A stretch of DNA of 6,656 nucleotides from positions 1 through 6,656 of the forward strand of contig JAKISV010000150.1 in NCBI GenBank assembly GCA_021648425.1, read 5' to 3'. Positions 1-6,205 of the stretch are shown here, piece after piece. This DNA comes from Rhizobiaceae bacterium. Lineage in GTDB: Bacteria; Pseudomonadota; Alphaproteobacteria; Rhizobiales; Rhizobiaceae. Position 1 is the first letter of the stretch, and each line of letters begins with the position of its first letter. A model generated the notes under the pieces. It did no database searches, was not told the DNA's origin, and saw only the letters and a program-made list of their open reading frames with translations. The position numbers were made by a program, and so were the translations under genes.

Positions 1-478
1 ATTTGGGAATGTCGATGTCGGGCTGGAATCTTTGTTCAAATTCGCTGCGAACTTTTGAATTCAGGCCATCACAAGCCACAACCAGATCATATTGCCCGGA
101 ATATTCAGCCGCCGTTTTTGCCTCGGTCTCAAATTTTATATCAACGCCCAGTTCGCGGGCGCGGGCCTGCAATATCATCAATAATTGTTTGCGTCCGATG
201 CCACAAAAACCATGGCCGGTGGAAACAGTTTTTTCGCCACGATAATGCACGGCAATATCGTCCCAATAGGCAAAATGTTTTTTGATTTCGATGGCGCTGA
301 CAGTATCGTTGGACATAAGATTGTCCAACGCTTCATCTGACAATACCACCCCCCAGCCAAACGTATCATCGTGCCGGTTGCGCTCAATGACACAGATGTC
401 GTGGGCAGGGTTTCGCAATTTCATACTGATTGCAAAATAAAGGCCAGCCGGACCGCCGCCTAAGCAGATGATTTTCAT
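1..478 (-). CDS. FAD-dependent aromatic-CoA monooxygenase, salicylyl-CoA 5-hydroxylase-like (N-terminal part, cut by window edge)
   Basis: The gene reads leftwards from ATG at 478-476 and stays open to the window edge, giving 159 residues. Residues 1-32 form the FAD-binding Rossmann start, with GGGPAG at 7-12 and an acidic residue (E32) ending the second strand. They are followed by FGWGVVLSD (40-48), GHGFCGIGRKQLL (88-100) and the DG motif VVACDGLNS (133-141), which contacts FAD and NAD(P)H in class A flavoprotein hydroxylases. This wording is what I recall from the salicylyl-CoA 5-hydroxylase and 2-aminobenzoyl-CoA monooxygenase/reductase family, which hydroxylates aromatic acyl-CoA thioesters in the cytoplasm. 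Many members are about 780 residues, with an old-yellow-enzyme-like C-terminal half, so most of this protein is probably outside the window. The ribosome binding site is weak (GGATT). No alternative in-frame start is seen just upstream. The family is well supported; the substrate is inferred. Confidence 0.85.
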   Translation of the reverse strand, partial: MKIICLGGGPAGLYFAISMKLRNPAHDICVIERNRHDDTFGWGVVLSDEALDNLMSNDTVSAIEIKKHFAYWDDIAVHYRGEKTVSTGHGFCGIGRKQLLMILQARARELGVDIKFETEAKTAAEYSGQYDLVVACDGLNSKVRSEFEQRFQPDIDIPK

Positions 479-527
479 GGCACTAATCCATTTTTTGCCT
501 GCGATAAACAAAGCATGGCATAAAATG

Positions 528-562
528 AATTATATTTCAAATATAAATATTTTATATATAAA
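528..562. promoter_or_regulatory. AT-rich palindromes and candidate -10 box upstream of the monooxygenase
   Basis: The 95-bp gap between the fpr stop and the monooxygenase start is strongly AT-rich. It holds two perfect palindromes: TTATATTT-c-AAATATAA at 530-546 and TTTATATATAAA at 551-562. On the minus strand a consensus TATAAT (534-529) overlaps the first one, about 50 bp before the monooxygenase ATG, but I see no good -35 box at the usual distance. This could be a promoter with a repressor site, for example for a MarR-type regulator, or simply AT-rich spacer. It has no GC-rich stem, so it is not a classical terminator for fpr. Confidence 0.3.
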
Positions 563-573
563 GGATATTTAGT

Positions 574-1389
574 TCAGCCAACAAATGCCCGCTCTATAAC
601 AAAACTGGCAGGTCGCGAGTTTGCGCCTTCTTCAAAACCCATATCTTCAAACATTGTTTTCAGATCCTGTGTCATTTCTGTGGAACCGCAAATCATTACC
701 CGATCATTTTCCGGGTCAAATTTGTCTACTCCAAGCGCCTCAAATAATGAGCCGTTGACGATGAGGTCGGTTATACGCCCCATCAATGCAGATTGATCGC
801 GCGTTGTGCTGGTGAAGTGAATGAGGTTTTCTCCCACCAGCTCACCTACCAGGGGGTCGTTTCTGGTAGTTTCCACAGTATCAAAGCCGTATTGCAGTTC
901 GGCGTTTAGTCGGCAGGTGTGGGTGAGAATCAGCTGATCGAATTTTTCATAACACTCGGGATCGCGAATGAGCGAGGCGAAGGGTGCGATGCCGGTTCCG
1001 GTAGATAGCATGAACAGGCGTTTACCTGGAATCAGCGCATCAAGAACCAACGTTCCAGTGGGCTTTTTACGCATCCAGATTGTGTCACCGGGTTTGATTT
1101 TCTGCAGGTGCTCGGTCAATGGCCCGTCGGGGACTTTGATTGAGAAAAATTCCAGCTCCTCATCCCATGAGGGACTGGAGATTGAATAGGCCCTAAAGAC
1201 CGGTTTTTCAAATCCAGGCAAACCAATCATGACAAACTCACCGGAACGAAAGCGCAGACTCGCCGGGCGGGTTATGCGAAATGAAAACATGCGGTCGGTG
1301 TAGTGATTTACCTGGGTTACCGTCTGGGCAAATACATTTGCCGGAACTTCTGGCTGCTCACCTTCGGACGTCGTTATCACCTGAGACAT
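574..1389 (-). CDS. fpr: Ferredoxin/flavodoxin--NADP+ reductase
   Basis: This complete 271-residue cytoplasmic flavoenzyme moves electrons between NADPH and ferredoxin or flavodoxin. The FAD-binding barrel carries RAYSISSP (66-73), the RxYS motif that holds FAD, and KVPDGPLTEHL (85-95). The NADP-binding half has STGTGIAPF (129-137) and MICGSTEM (232-239). The C-terminus FVIERAFVG (263-271) matches the bacterial subclass IA reductases of Azotobacter and Rhodobacter, whose tail stacks on the flavin. The length is near the family norm of about 258, with roughly a dozen extra N-terminal residues. The start is supported by GGAG at 1402-1399, nine bases before ATG. It lies 126 bp after the PodJ-like gene on the same strand and has its own candidate promoter. 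In other bacteria such enzymes serve oxidative-stress defence or supply electrons to oxygenases and Fe-S proteins. Any partnership with the neighbouring monooxygenase is unproven, since that family normally uses NAD(P)H directly. Confidence 0.95.
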   Translation of the reverse strand: MSQVITTSEGEQPEVPANVFAQTVTQVNHYTDRMFSFRITRPASLRFRSGEFVMIGLPGFEKPVFRAYSISSPSWDEELEFFSIKVPDGPLTEHLQKIKPGDTIWMRKKPTGTLVLDALIPGKRLFMLSTGTGIAPFASLIRDPECYEKFDQLILTHTCRLNAELQYGFDTVETTRNDPLVGELVGENLIHFTSTTRDQSALMGRITDLIVNGSLFEALGVDKFDPENDRVMICGSTEMTQDLKTMFEDMGFEEGANSRPASFVIERAFVG

Positions 1390-1441
1390 ATTTCAGTGCT
1401 CCACCAATAGACACACATTCAATTTGTTGAAAGCATATTCA

Positions 1442-1472
1442 TTTGTATACAAACAAGTTATTCAACATGCAA
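1442..1472 (-). promoter_or_regulatory. Candidate fpr promoter with overlapping palindromic operator
   Basis: On the minus strand a -35-like TTGCAT (1472-1467) lies 17 bp before a -10-like TATACA (1449-1444), about 55 bp upstream of the fpr ATG. The -10 lies inside a perfect 12-bp palindrome, TTTGTATACAAA (1442-1453). Its core TTGTATACAA resembles operators of FadR/FCD-type GntR regulators as I recall them. A looser outer pair, GTTGAA (1426-1431) and TTCAAC (1461-1466), flanks it slightly off centre. Binding across the -10 would suit repression. Both promoter boxes are imperfect; the palindrome is what is certain. Confidence 0.45.
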
Positions 1473-1515
1473 TTGTTTTATTGATGTGAGATTTGTTCGT
1501 CGTAAATACAAGCAA

Positions 1516-4500
1516 TCAGATATTTGCTTTTACCAGGGCGCTTACCAGTTCAGGGGTAATCTCGCCAGTCACCGCAATGCCGGCACGGGCTTGAAACTTC
1601 TTGATTGCCTTTGTCGTTTTTGCACCCATTATGCCGTCAGATGGACCGGGTTTATAACCCAACTTAGTCAGAATTGATTGGGTTTTTTCTATCATCTGCG
1701 TACCGGTAAGGCTGGCTGTTACTTCCGGTGACGTTTTCCATTCTACTGGAACATCCACATTGTTGGCTTCCGGCTTCAACTCTTGTGGGCGCCACAATTC
1801 TACTTCTCCACGGGCTTTCACCAGTTGGTCAGGGCGCAGCTGTTTTGCTACCGTATCGCGTTTTTGGGCAGCGTCTTTATCACCGCCGTTTGCGGCAATA
1901 GCAAACCATTTGTAAGCTTCTACCAGATCGGCATCTACACCCATCGCTTTGGCATAAACAATGCCCAGATTAACCTGACTGTCTTTTACTCCATGATCAG
2001 CAGCTTTCTTGAACCATACAGCCGCTTCGGTCATATTTGCTCCACCTTCAAGAACACCCATTGCATTGATGACAGCAAGGTTGTGCATGGCCAGGGCATT
2101 GCCCTGCTCTGCTGAGCGTTTATACCAGGTTGCGGCTTTGTTGACGTCGCTTGTAACGCCATGGCCTTTTTCATAGAAGTTACCCAAACGATATTGTGCC
2201 GGCGCAAATTGCGCGTCTGCTGAACGCTGATACCACTGCAATGCCTGGGCTAGATCCGGTGAACCGTTGAGGCCTTCAGTGTAACGACGGCCGACTTCGA
2301 ATAGTGCTTTTGCATCACCACTGGCTGCAGCCTGGCGTAAAGCAATCGGGCCAACTTCCTGCGGTGGCATTGGAGCCGTTGTAATTTGACGTGCCATGGA
2401 GGGTTCGCTGACTTGCACAGGGCTATCAACTGCAGTTGTTATCTGAGGGACCAGGCTTTCAGACGCTTCTACTGTTTCCATTGGCATTTCGATCGGCGGC
2501 TGAGGTGATTGCGCCAGGGTGGAAGACATCTCATCAATCGCGTCGTTTTGAGCTTCACCTTCGCTGATAATCATTGGCGCGGGCTTTGGCGCCGGTTGCA
2601 GTGCAGATAGTTCGGGAACTTCCGCAATCTGCGCTTCGGCCACCTGTTTCGTTGGCACTGGGGCCGAGCCTGTAAATTTCATCACCACCGGATAAGCCGC
2701 AATGGCGATTGCAACAACAGCGGCGCTGAGCATAAGCGGTTTTTTCTTGCGTGATAACATTTCTTTAAGTGAAAAGCGCTGTTTGGAACCTGTTTTTGGA
2801 TTAGTGCCGTTTTCTTGCAGATTTGTATCTCTGGCCGCCGCCTGGGCAGCTCTTCGTGCAGCAGCAATAAAGTCTGTTGGATTTTGCTGCTCTTCTTCAA
2901 GTGTGAATTTACGCTTGTTATCCTTTGCCTGCTTCATCAATGCACCCATATCCGGGCCATCTCCAGCAAGATCGGGAGCGCCGGAACCAGGCTCCAGCGG
3001 CAGATCACTATCCAGCGGTTCAATTGTTGGTGCTGGCACTTCTTCCATTGCTGGCAAATGCTGGAGATCGAGTGAAGGTGCGCTCACCTGCGGCAGATCA
3101 TTTGCATCAGGCAGATTACTTGAAATCAATTCGTTTGCAGTGCTCAGTTCCCCTTCAGCCTCCTGATATATTGAAGCTTTTTCTTTTGCTTCCAGATTGG
3201 AAGCATAGTCACGGGCAGCATCCACCATTTCCGAATTATGAATTTCACTATCTGACCCATCAGGCAAAACAACATGAGAAGACGTTGCTTCTTCATTGTC
3301 CATGCGTGATTCAATGCTGTTTATTCGATCCAGTATCATCGACAAGGAATCGCGTACTGCATCAAACGTTTCAAGGCTGTGGCCTTTAAGTTCAGTTGAT
3401 GTGAGGGTAAGCTCTTTGAGATCTTCTGCCAGATTGGAAATTGCAGCAGTAAAATCTGCGTTCTCACCCGGGCCAACAGCTATCCCGGCGGCAACCTGTT
3501 CTTCAATTCCGCCCAAGCGGCTTTCAATGGCGCTCATGTCGGGCTGGCCGCCAAGGGATTGCAGCTGTGAAGAAATGGCCGAAATCTGGTTTTCCAGGGC
3601 AGATAATTGCAGATCCTGGGGTTGATGCGTGGCGAAACCCTGGTCAATCTGTTCTATTCTCGCCGTCAATGCCTGCAATTCTGTGACAATATGTGTTTCA
3701 TTTTGAAGGCGGCTTTGCTTTTCAGCCTGTTCAGCGGCTGTTGCCTGCTCAATGCGGTTTGCCAGTTCTTCAATCTGGCTTTCCAATTTTCCAACAGTGC
3801 TATCGCCACTATTGATGGCGCGCTCAAGGGACTGGGACATTAAATCGATTTTTTCACCGATATCCACTTCTGCCTGGGAGGCTACCGCAGTATCAGACAG
3901 AGCCGGTGAGACGTTTTGCAACTGATCAATTTTTTGCGTGAGGGAGGCAAGTTGGCCGCCAAACTCTTCGTTGACATTTGCACCATCAGAACTCAGTGAC
4001 ACCGTTAGCTGAGCAATCTGGTTTTCAAGACTTGATAGATTGGACTGCAACTGTTCGGGCATTTGCAGCAAGTGTGACATTTGCGAGTTTTCTGTTGCCG
4101 CCACCCCTTCAAAGGCAATATTATCTATTGATTTTGCCAGTGATGTAATGCGTGCTTCAATCCGGTCAAAAGCAGACTCGTCTGTCGGCAATTGCGCAGC
4201 AGAAGAAGTTGCCGCCAATGCACGGGTGATTTCATCCAGTCTGCGATCAAGGTTTTCAAAATATTCCGGCAAAACTCCATCATGCATATTAATGCTTGTA
4301 TCGGGGCCTTGCTGGGTCAACTGTGTTATTGTACCGCCCAGTATTTGCAGTTGCTGTTCAATACGCATCAGTGTTTGGGGGTCGGCTTGTTGAACGCTGT
4401 CGCGAATAGCTTCAAGTTTTTCGCCTATCGCTTCAATGGGAACGCCTGCCTGTGGCGAGGCCAAACTGTCCAGTCTTCTTGCTATTTCTCCATAACTGTT

Positions 4501-5115
4501 TTGTATGGAGTTGGATATTTCCTGGGCATCAAATTGTGGGACGGGACGATCATTCAGAGCACGAATATCCCGGTGCATTCCACGTAACTCACCGGCCATT
4601 TCGCTAAACTGACCGGGGCTGACAACCTGGCGTGACTGCAATTCACGAATACCTTGCGATATGCGGTGAATATCTTCTAATCCCAAGCTATCGTTTGCTT
4701 TGTTGGCATTTAATTGCATTGCCCCAAGTTCGCGGCGCATTTTGTCAATTTCCGCACCCATTTCTTTTCGAAGGTTTTTACGCAGCGATTGGGGTAACTC
4801 GTCATTCGTGGTCCCAGCAGTGTATTGAAGGTTTTTATTGTGGCTCACTGTTTTACCGGGCATCAGCTTTTTGCTCAAACCTTGCAAAATTGATTTGATG
4901 CCGGCCAATTCGCGACGATTTTGTTCATTTATATTGCGATTGGGTTTGGCATTTTGGGAGTTCAAACGAATATCTACCCCAGATGATTCGCTTCTTGATG
5001 CGATGCCTGGCGATTGTTCAGACTTCACTTCGCCATGGTGAGATTGAGAATCTGCTTTTTTTGATAAAGCCAATTCTGCTGTCAATTTATTTAACTGTGA
5101 TTGTATTTTGCTCAT
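1516..5115 (-). CDS. PodJ-like polar organiser: coiled coil, one membrane helix, Sel1 repeats, peptidoglycan-binding domain
   Basis: This 1199-residue protein has the layout of Caulobacter PodJ and related rhizobial proteins, which mark a cell pole and recruit envelope or division factors. Residues 1-620 are mostly polar helix with recurring Leu/Gln/Glu heptad-like stretches such as LENQIAQL, LESQIEEL and LENQISAI (coiled coil). An acidic, proline-rich linker follows (about 640-730), then an alanine-rich segment TDFIAAARRAAQAAARD (747-763), a basic RKKK stop and a membrane helix (about 793-812). The basic side places the N-terminal 790 residues in the cytoplasm. The periplasmic part has a Pro/Ala-rich linker, about four Sel1 repeats (935-1079; for example AQALQWYQRSADAQFAPAQYRLG) and a PG_binding_1 domain (1137-1199, with LGYKPGPSDGIMGAKTTKAI). 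The whole protein lacks cysteine, and tryptophan appears only after residue 960. The Caulobacter-type N-terminal motif (roughly GMTLGEWLN) is absent. The ATG at 5115 is forced, as TGA lies at 5145-5143 with no start codon between. Its ribosome binding site is poor. The architecture is sure; the exact role is inferred. Confidence 0.85.
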   Translation of the reverse strand: MSKIQSQLNKLTAELALSKKADSQSHHGEVKSEQSPGIASRSESSGVDIRLNSQNAKPNRNINEQNRRELAGIKSILQGLSKKLMPGKTVSHNKNLQYTAGTTNDELPQSLRKNLRKEMGAEIDKMRRELGAMQLNANKANDSLGLEDIHRISQGIRELQSRQVVSPGQFSEMAGELRGMHRDIRALNDRPVPQFDAQEISNSIQNSYGEIARRLDSLASPQAGVPIEAIGEKLEAIRDSVQQADPQTLMRIEQQLQILGGTITQLTQQGPDTSINMHDGVLPEYFENLDRRLDEITRALAATSSAAQLPTDESAFDRIEARITSLAKSIDNIAFEGVAATENSQMSHLLQMPEQLQSNLSSLENQIAQLTVSLSSDGANVNEEFGGQLASLTQKIDQLQNVSPALSDTAVASQAEVDIGEKIDLMSQSLERAINSGDSTVGKLESQIEELANRIEQATAAEQAEKQSRLQNETHIVTELQALTARIEQIDQGFATHQPQDLQLSALENQISAISSQLQSLGGQPDMSAIESRLGGIEEQVAAGIAVGPGENADFTAAISNLAEDLKELTLTSTELKGHSLETFDAVRDSLSMILDRINSIESRMDNEEATSSHVVLPDGSDSEIHNSEMVDAARDYASNLEAKEKASIYQEAEGELSTANELISSNLPDANDLPQVSAPSLDLQHLPAMEEVPAPTIEPLDSDLPLEPGSGAPDLAGDGPDMGALMKQAKDNKRKFTLEEEQQNPTDFIAAARRAAQAAARDTNLQENGTNPKTGSKQRFSLKEMLSRKKKPLMLSAAVVAIAIAAYPVVMKFTGSAPVPTKQVAEAQIAEVPELSALQPAPKPAPMIISEGEAQNDAIDEMSSTLAQSPQPPIEMPMETVEASESLVPQITTAVDSPVQVSEPSMARQITTAPMPPQEVGPIALRQAAASGDAKALFEVGRRYTEGLNGSPDLAQALQWYQRSADAQFAPAQYRLGNFYEKGHGVTSDVNKAATWYKRSAEQGNALAMHNLAVINAMGVLEGGANMTEAAVWFKKAADHGVKDSQVNLGIVYAKAMGVDADLVEAYKWFAIAANGGDKDAAQKRDTVAKQLRPDQLVKARGEVELWRPQELKPEANNVDVPVEWKTSPEVTASLTGTQMIEKTQSILTKLGYKPGPSDGIMGAKTTKAIKKFQARAGIAVTGEITPELVSALVKANI

Positions 5116-5284
5116 TTTTACTTGCGCTTTTCTTTCTGCATTTCAAAATCTGGTTCTTATACAAAATACAGAACAGACGCATATCCCTTGGATTTGCCGT
5201 ATTTTACGACTGTGAGATGCCTGTCCTGGCTGATTTATTGACACATTGAATTTTCACTTTTCTACAAACAGGGTAAATAACCGG

Positions 5285-5299
5285 TTAATTGCGCATTAA
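5285..5299. promoter_or_regulatory. CtrA-type box, TTAA-N7-TTAA
   Basis: TTAA at 5285-5288 and TTAA at 5296-5299 are separated by exactly seven bases (TTGCGCA). This matches the full consensus for the alphaproteobacterial cell-cycle response regulator CtrA. It lies 170 bp upstream of the PodJ-like start codon and about 185 bp before merR, so either gene could be the target. A polarity gene is the more natural CtrA target. The motif is short and A+T-rich, so it could occur by chance. Confidence 0.45.
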
Positions 5300-5306
5300 T
5301 TAGTTG

Positions 5307-5374
5307 ATAATTCTATTTCGAGAATTTTTCGCAAAGGGCAATTATTGCTGTTGAAAAAATTGAAATAGAATTAT
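5307..5374. repeat. 68-bp imperfect nested inverted repeat
   Basis: Outer arms of 13 bp match perfectly: 5307-5319 (ATAATTCTATTTC) and 5362-5374 (GAAATAGAATTAT). Inside them, AATTTTTC (5323-5330) pairs with GAAAAAATT (5353-5361) with one bulged A. At the centre GCAAT-t-ATTGC (5338-5348) is again a perfect dyad. The nested pairing along one axis suggests a cruciform or RNA hairpin, or paired protein sites, rather than chance. The right arm runs into the TATAAT at 5372-5377. There is no T-run after a GC-rich stem, so a simple terminator is unlikely. Confidence 0.6.
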
Positions 5375-5458
5375 AATTTGATTTGTGCATTGACTTGGCG
5401 TGATAAGCGATGCAGTTGGAATGATGGTGCTAGGGGTGGCATCAGGTAGCGTTGGGGG

Positions 5459-5473
5459 TTGTATCGAATACAA
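5459..5473. promoter_or_regulatory. Dyad TTGTAT-CGA-ATACAA abutting the merR ribosome binding site
   Basis: Perfect 6-bp arms flank a three-base centre, and the right arm shares its last two bases with the AAGGAAG ribosome binding site. As DNA it could be an operator; as RNA a short six-pair hairpin next to the ribosome binding site. Its half-site TTGTAT also occurs in the fpr palindrome, with different spacing. Confidence 0.35.
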
Positions 5474-5478
5474 GGAAG
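5472..5478 (+). promoter_or_regulatory. Ribosome binding site that sets the merR start
   Basis: AAGGAAG lies directly before the ATG at 5483 with good spacing. The in-frame TTG at 5459, eight codons earlier, has only a G-run touching it and no spaced Shine-Dalgarno sequence. The ATG is therefore preferred. Confidence 0.7.
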
Positions 5479-5482
5479 CACG

Positions 5483-5917
5483 ATGCAATATGAACATTTG
5501 TCATCCAATTTGGACAAAATTGTTCCAGATTCGGATGAATTACAAAAAGAAGTTTACCGTATCGGTGATTTGGCTAGTGAATTCGATGTAACTTTGCGTA
5601 CATTGCGTTTCTACGAGGATCGCGGATTGCTTTCGCCGCAAAGATCCGGCTCCACCAGATTATATTCTCAAAAAGACCGCGCCAGGCTGAAAATTATTCT
5701 GCTTGCCAAGCGCGTGGGTTTTTCCCTTGTTGAAATACAGGATATTATGGACATTTCTGACGGCAACCTGCCGGAAGAAGAGCAACTGACCCGGGTATTG
5801 TCCAAATTCAAGGGACAAATCAATGTTCTGAAGATTCAGCGCGTTGAGCTTGAAAACTCCATGCAGGAGCTGGAAAGCGTAATCGCCTCTATCGCTGACC
5901 TTATCGAGCAAAAATAA
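5483..5917 (+). CDS. MerR-family transcriptional regulator, cysteine-free, probably controlling acyl-CoA catabolism
   Basis: This complete 144-residue protein has a MerR winged-helix DNA-binding domain at about 24-92, beginning VYRIGDLASEFDVTLRTLRFYEDRGLL, with the wing and second helices in SGSTRLYSQKDRARLKIILLAKRVGFSLVEIQDIMD. A C-terminal helix (about 97-143) is the usual antiparallel dimerisation coil. The first 22 residues are a polar extension not typical of the family core. There is no cysteine, which argues against metal or thiol sensing of the MerR, CueR or SoxR kind. Similar MerR proteins, including LiuR, sit beside acyl-CoA dehydrogenase operons in proteobacteria and respond to acyl-CoA intermediates. 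Here an acyl-CoA dehydrogenase gene follows 288 bp downstream on the same strand, with an operator-like dyad between them. The MerR family is certain; the LiuR-like role and ligand are inferred from context. Confidence 0.9.
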   Translation: MQYEHLSSNLDKIVPDSDELQKEVYRIGDLASEFDVTLRTLRFYEDRGLLSPQRSGSTRLYSQKDRARLKIILLAKRVGFSLVEIQDIMDISDGNLPEEEQLTRVLSKFKGQINVLKIQRVELENSMQELESVIASIADLIEQK

Positions 5918-6029
5918 CAGGCGAGTTTTTACTTCCTCTTCTTTCAGACCCTTCTTCAAATGTGTGTCGGCTCGCGCCCGATAGAGCACTTGCGTCTTAT
6001 TCTGGCGCATTTCGCGGTCAATATGACGT

Positions 6030-6045
6030 AATTTTGTCCAAAATT
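6030..6045. promoter_or_regulatory. Dyad AATTTT-GTCC-AAAATT in the merR/acyl-CoA dehydrogenase gap
   Basis: Perfect 6-bp arms surround a four-base centre, about 160 bp before the acyl-CoA dehydrogenase start. It is a possible second regulator site. The arms are low in complexity, so chance is a fair explanation. Confidence 0.2.
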
Positions 6046-6081
6046 GAAATTAGACTCGAAAATGATCGCATTAGGCGCTAA

Positions 6082-6116
6082 TTGACGTTTACGCTAACGT
6101 AAATTAATGCTATAAA
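6082..6116 (+). promoter_or_regulatory. Candidate acyl-CoA dehydrogenase promoter with MerR-type operator dyad
   Basis: The dyad TTTACG-CTAA-CGTAAA (6088-6103) has perfect 6-bp arms. A -10-like TATAAA (6111-6116) follows. TTTACG itself can serve as the -35 with a 17-bp spacer, and a better -35, TTGACG (6082-6087), lies 23 bp from that -10. MerR-family proteins commonly bind dyads between or over these boxes, and TTTACG/CGTAAA arms recall LiuR-type sites as I remember them. The adjacent merR product is the obvious candidate binder. The dyad is about 100 bp before the start codon. Confidence 0.5.
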
Positions 6117-6205
6117 AAACCTGAAATTATGCATCTTAACACCTGCACATAAATCAAAATGTACAGCTACCAAGTAAATTGGTTTTCCTTGAAGGAGAAT
6201 AAGAA

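Larger units (their letters stand above)
5116..5482. other. Divergent intergenic region between the PodJ-like gene and merR
   Basis: No convincing gene lies in these 367 bases. The region should contain the promoters of both divergent genes. On the plus strand it has a perfect TTGACA (5238-5243) with a poor -10 (TCTACA, 17 bp on), and TTGAAA (5351-5356) 15 bp before a consensus TATAAT (5372-5377). On the minus strand the best -10 for the PodJ-like gene is TATAAG (5161-5156), without a clear -35. It also holds a CtrA-type box, a large inverted repeat and a dyad at the merR ribosome binding site, each listed separately. Confidence 0.6.

Noticed and set aside
574..1389. fpr as the dedicated reductase partner of the neighbouring monooxygenase
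   Set aside because: The single-component FAD hydroxylases of this family take electrons directly from NAD(P)H, and fpr has its own candidate promoter. Adjacency alone does not support a complex.
2702..3389. Long plus-strand open frames of about 154 codons opposite the PodJ-like gene
   Set aside because: They lie antisense within one continuous 1199-residue gene, show no recognisable domain and lack ribosome binding sites. They follow from the codon usage of the real gene.
5400..5591. Plus-strand open frame of 63 codons just before and over the merR start
   Set aside because: It overlaps merR in another frame, lacks a Shine-Dalgarno sequence and its product resembles nothing. The ATG at 5483 with AAGGAAG is the better start.
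5660..6010. Minus-strand open frame of 116 codons opposite the merR 3' end
   Set aside because: It covers much of the well-supported MerR gene and its protein resembles no family I know, so it is a shadow.
5918..6010. Possible intrinsic terminator after merR (GGCGAG followed by TTTTT, and TGCG/CGCA pairs near 5991-6010)
   Set aside because: No stem of more than about four pairs precedes a T-run, so I cannot support a terminator.
6053..6057. GACTC, a CcrM-type GANTC methylation site before the acyl-CoA dehydrogenase
   Set aside because: A single five-base site is expected by chance and also occurs inside genes, so it is no evidence of cell-cycle control.
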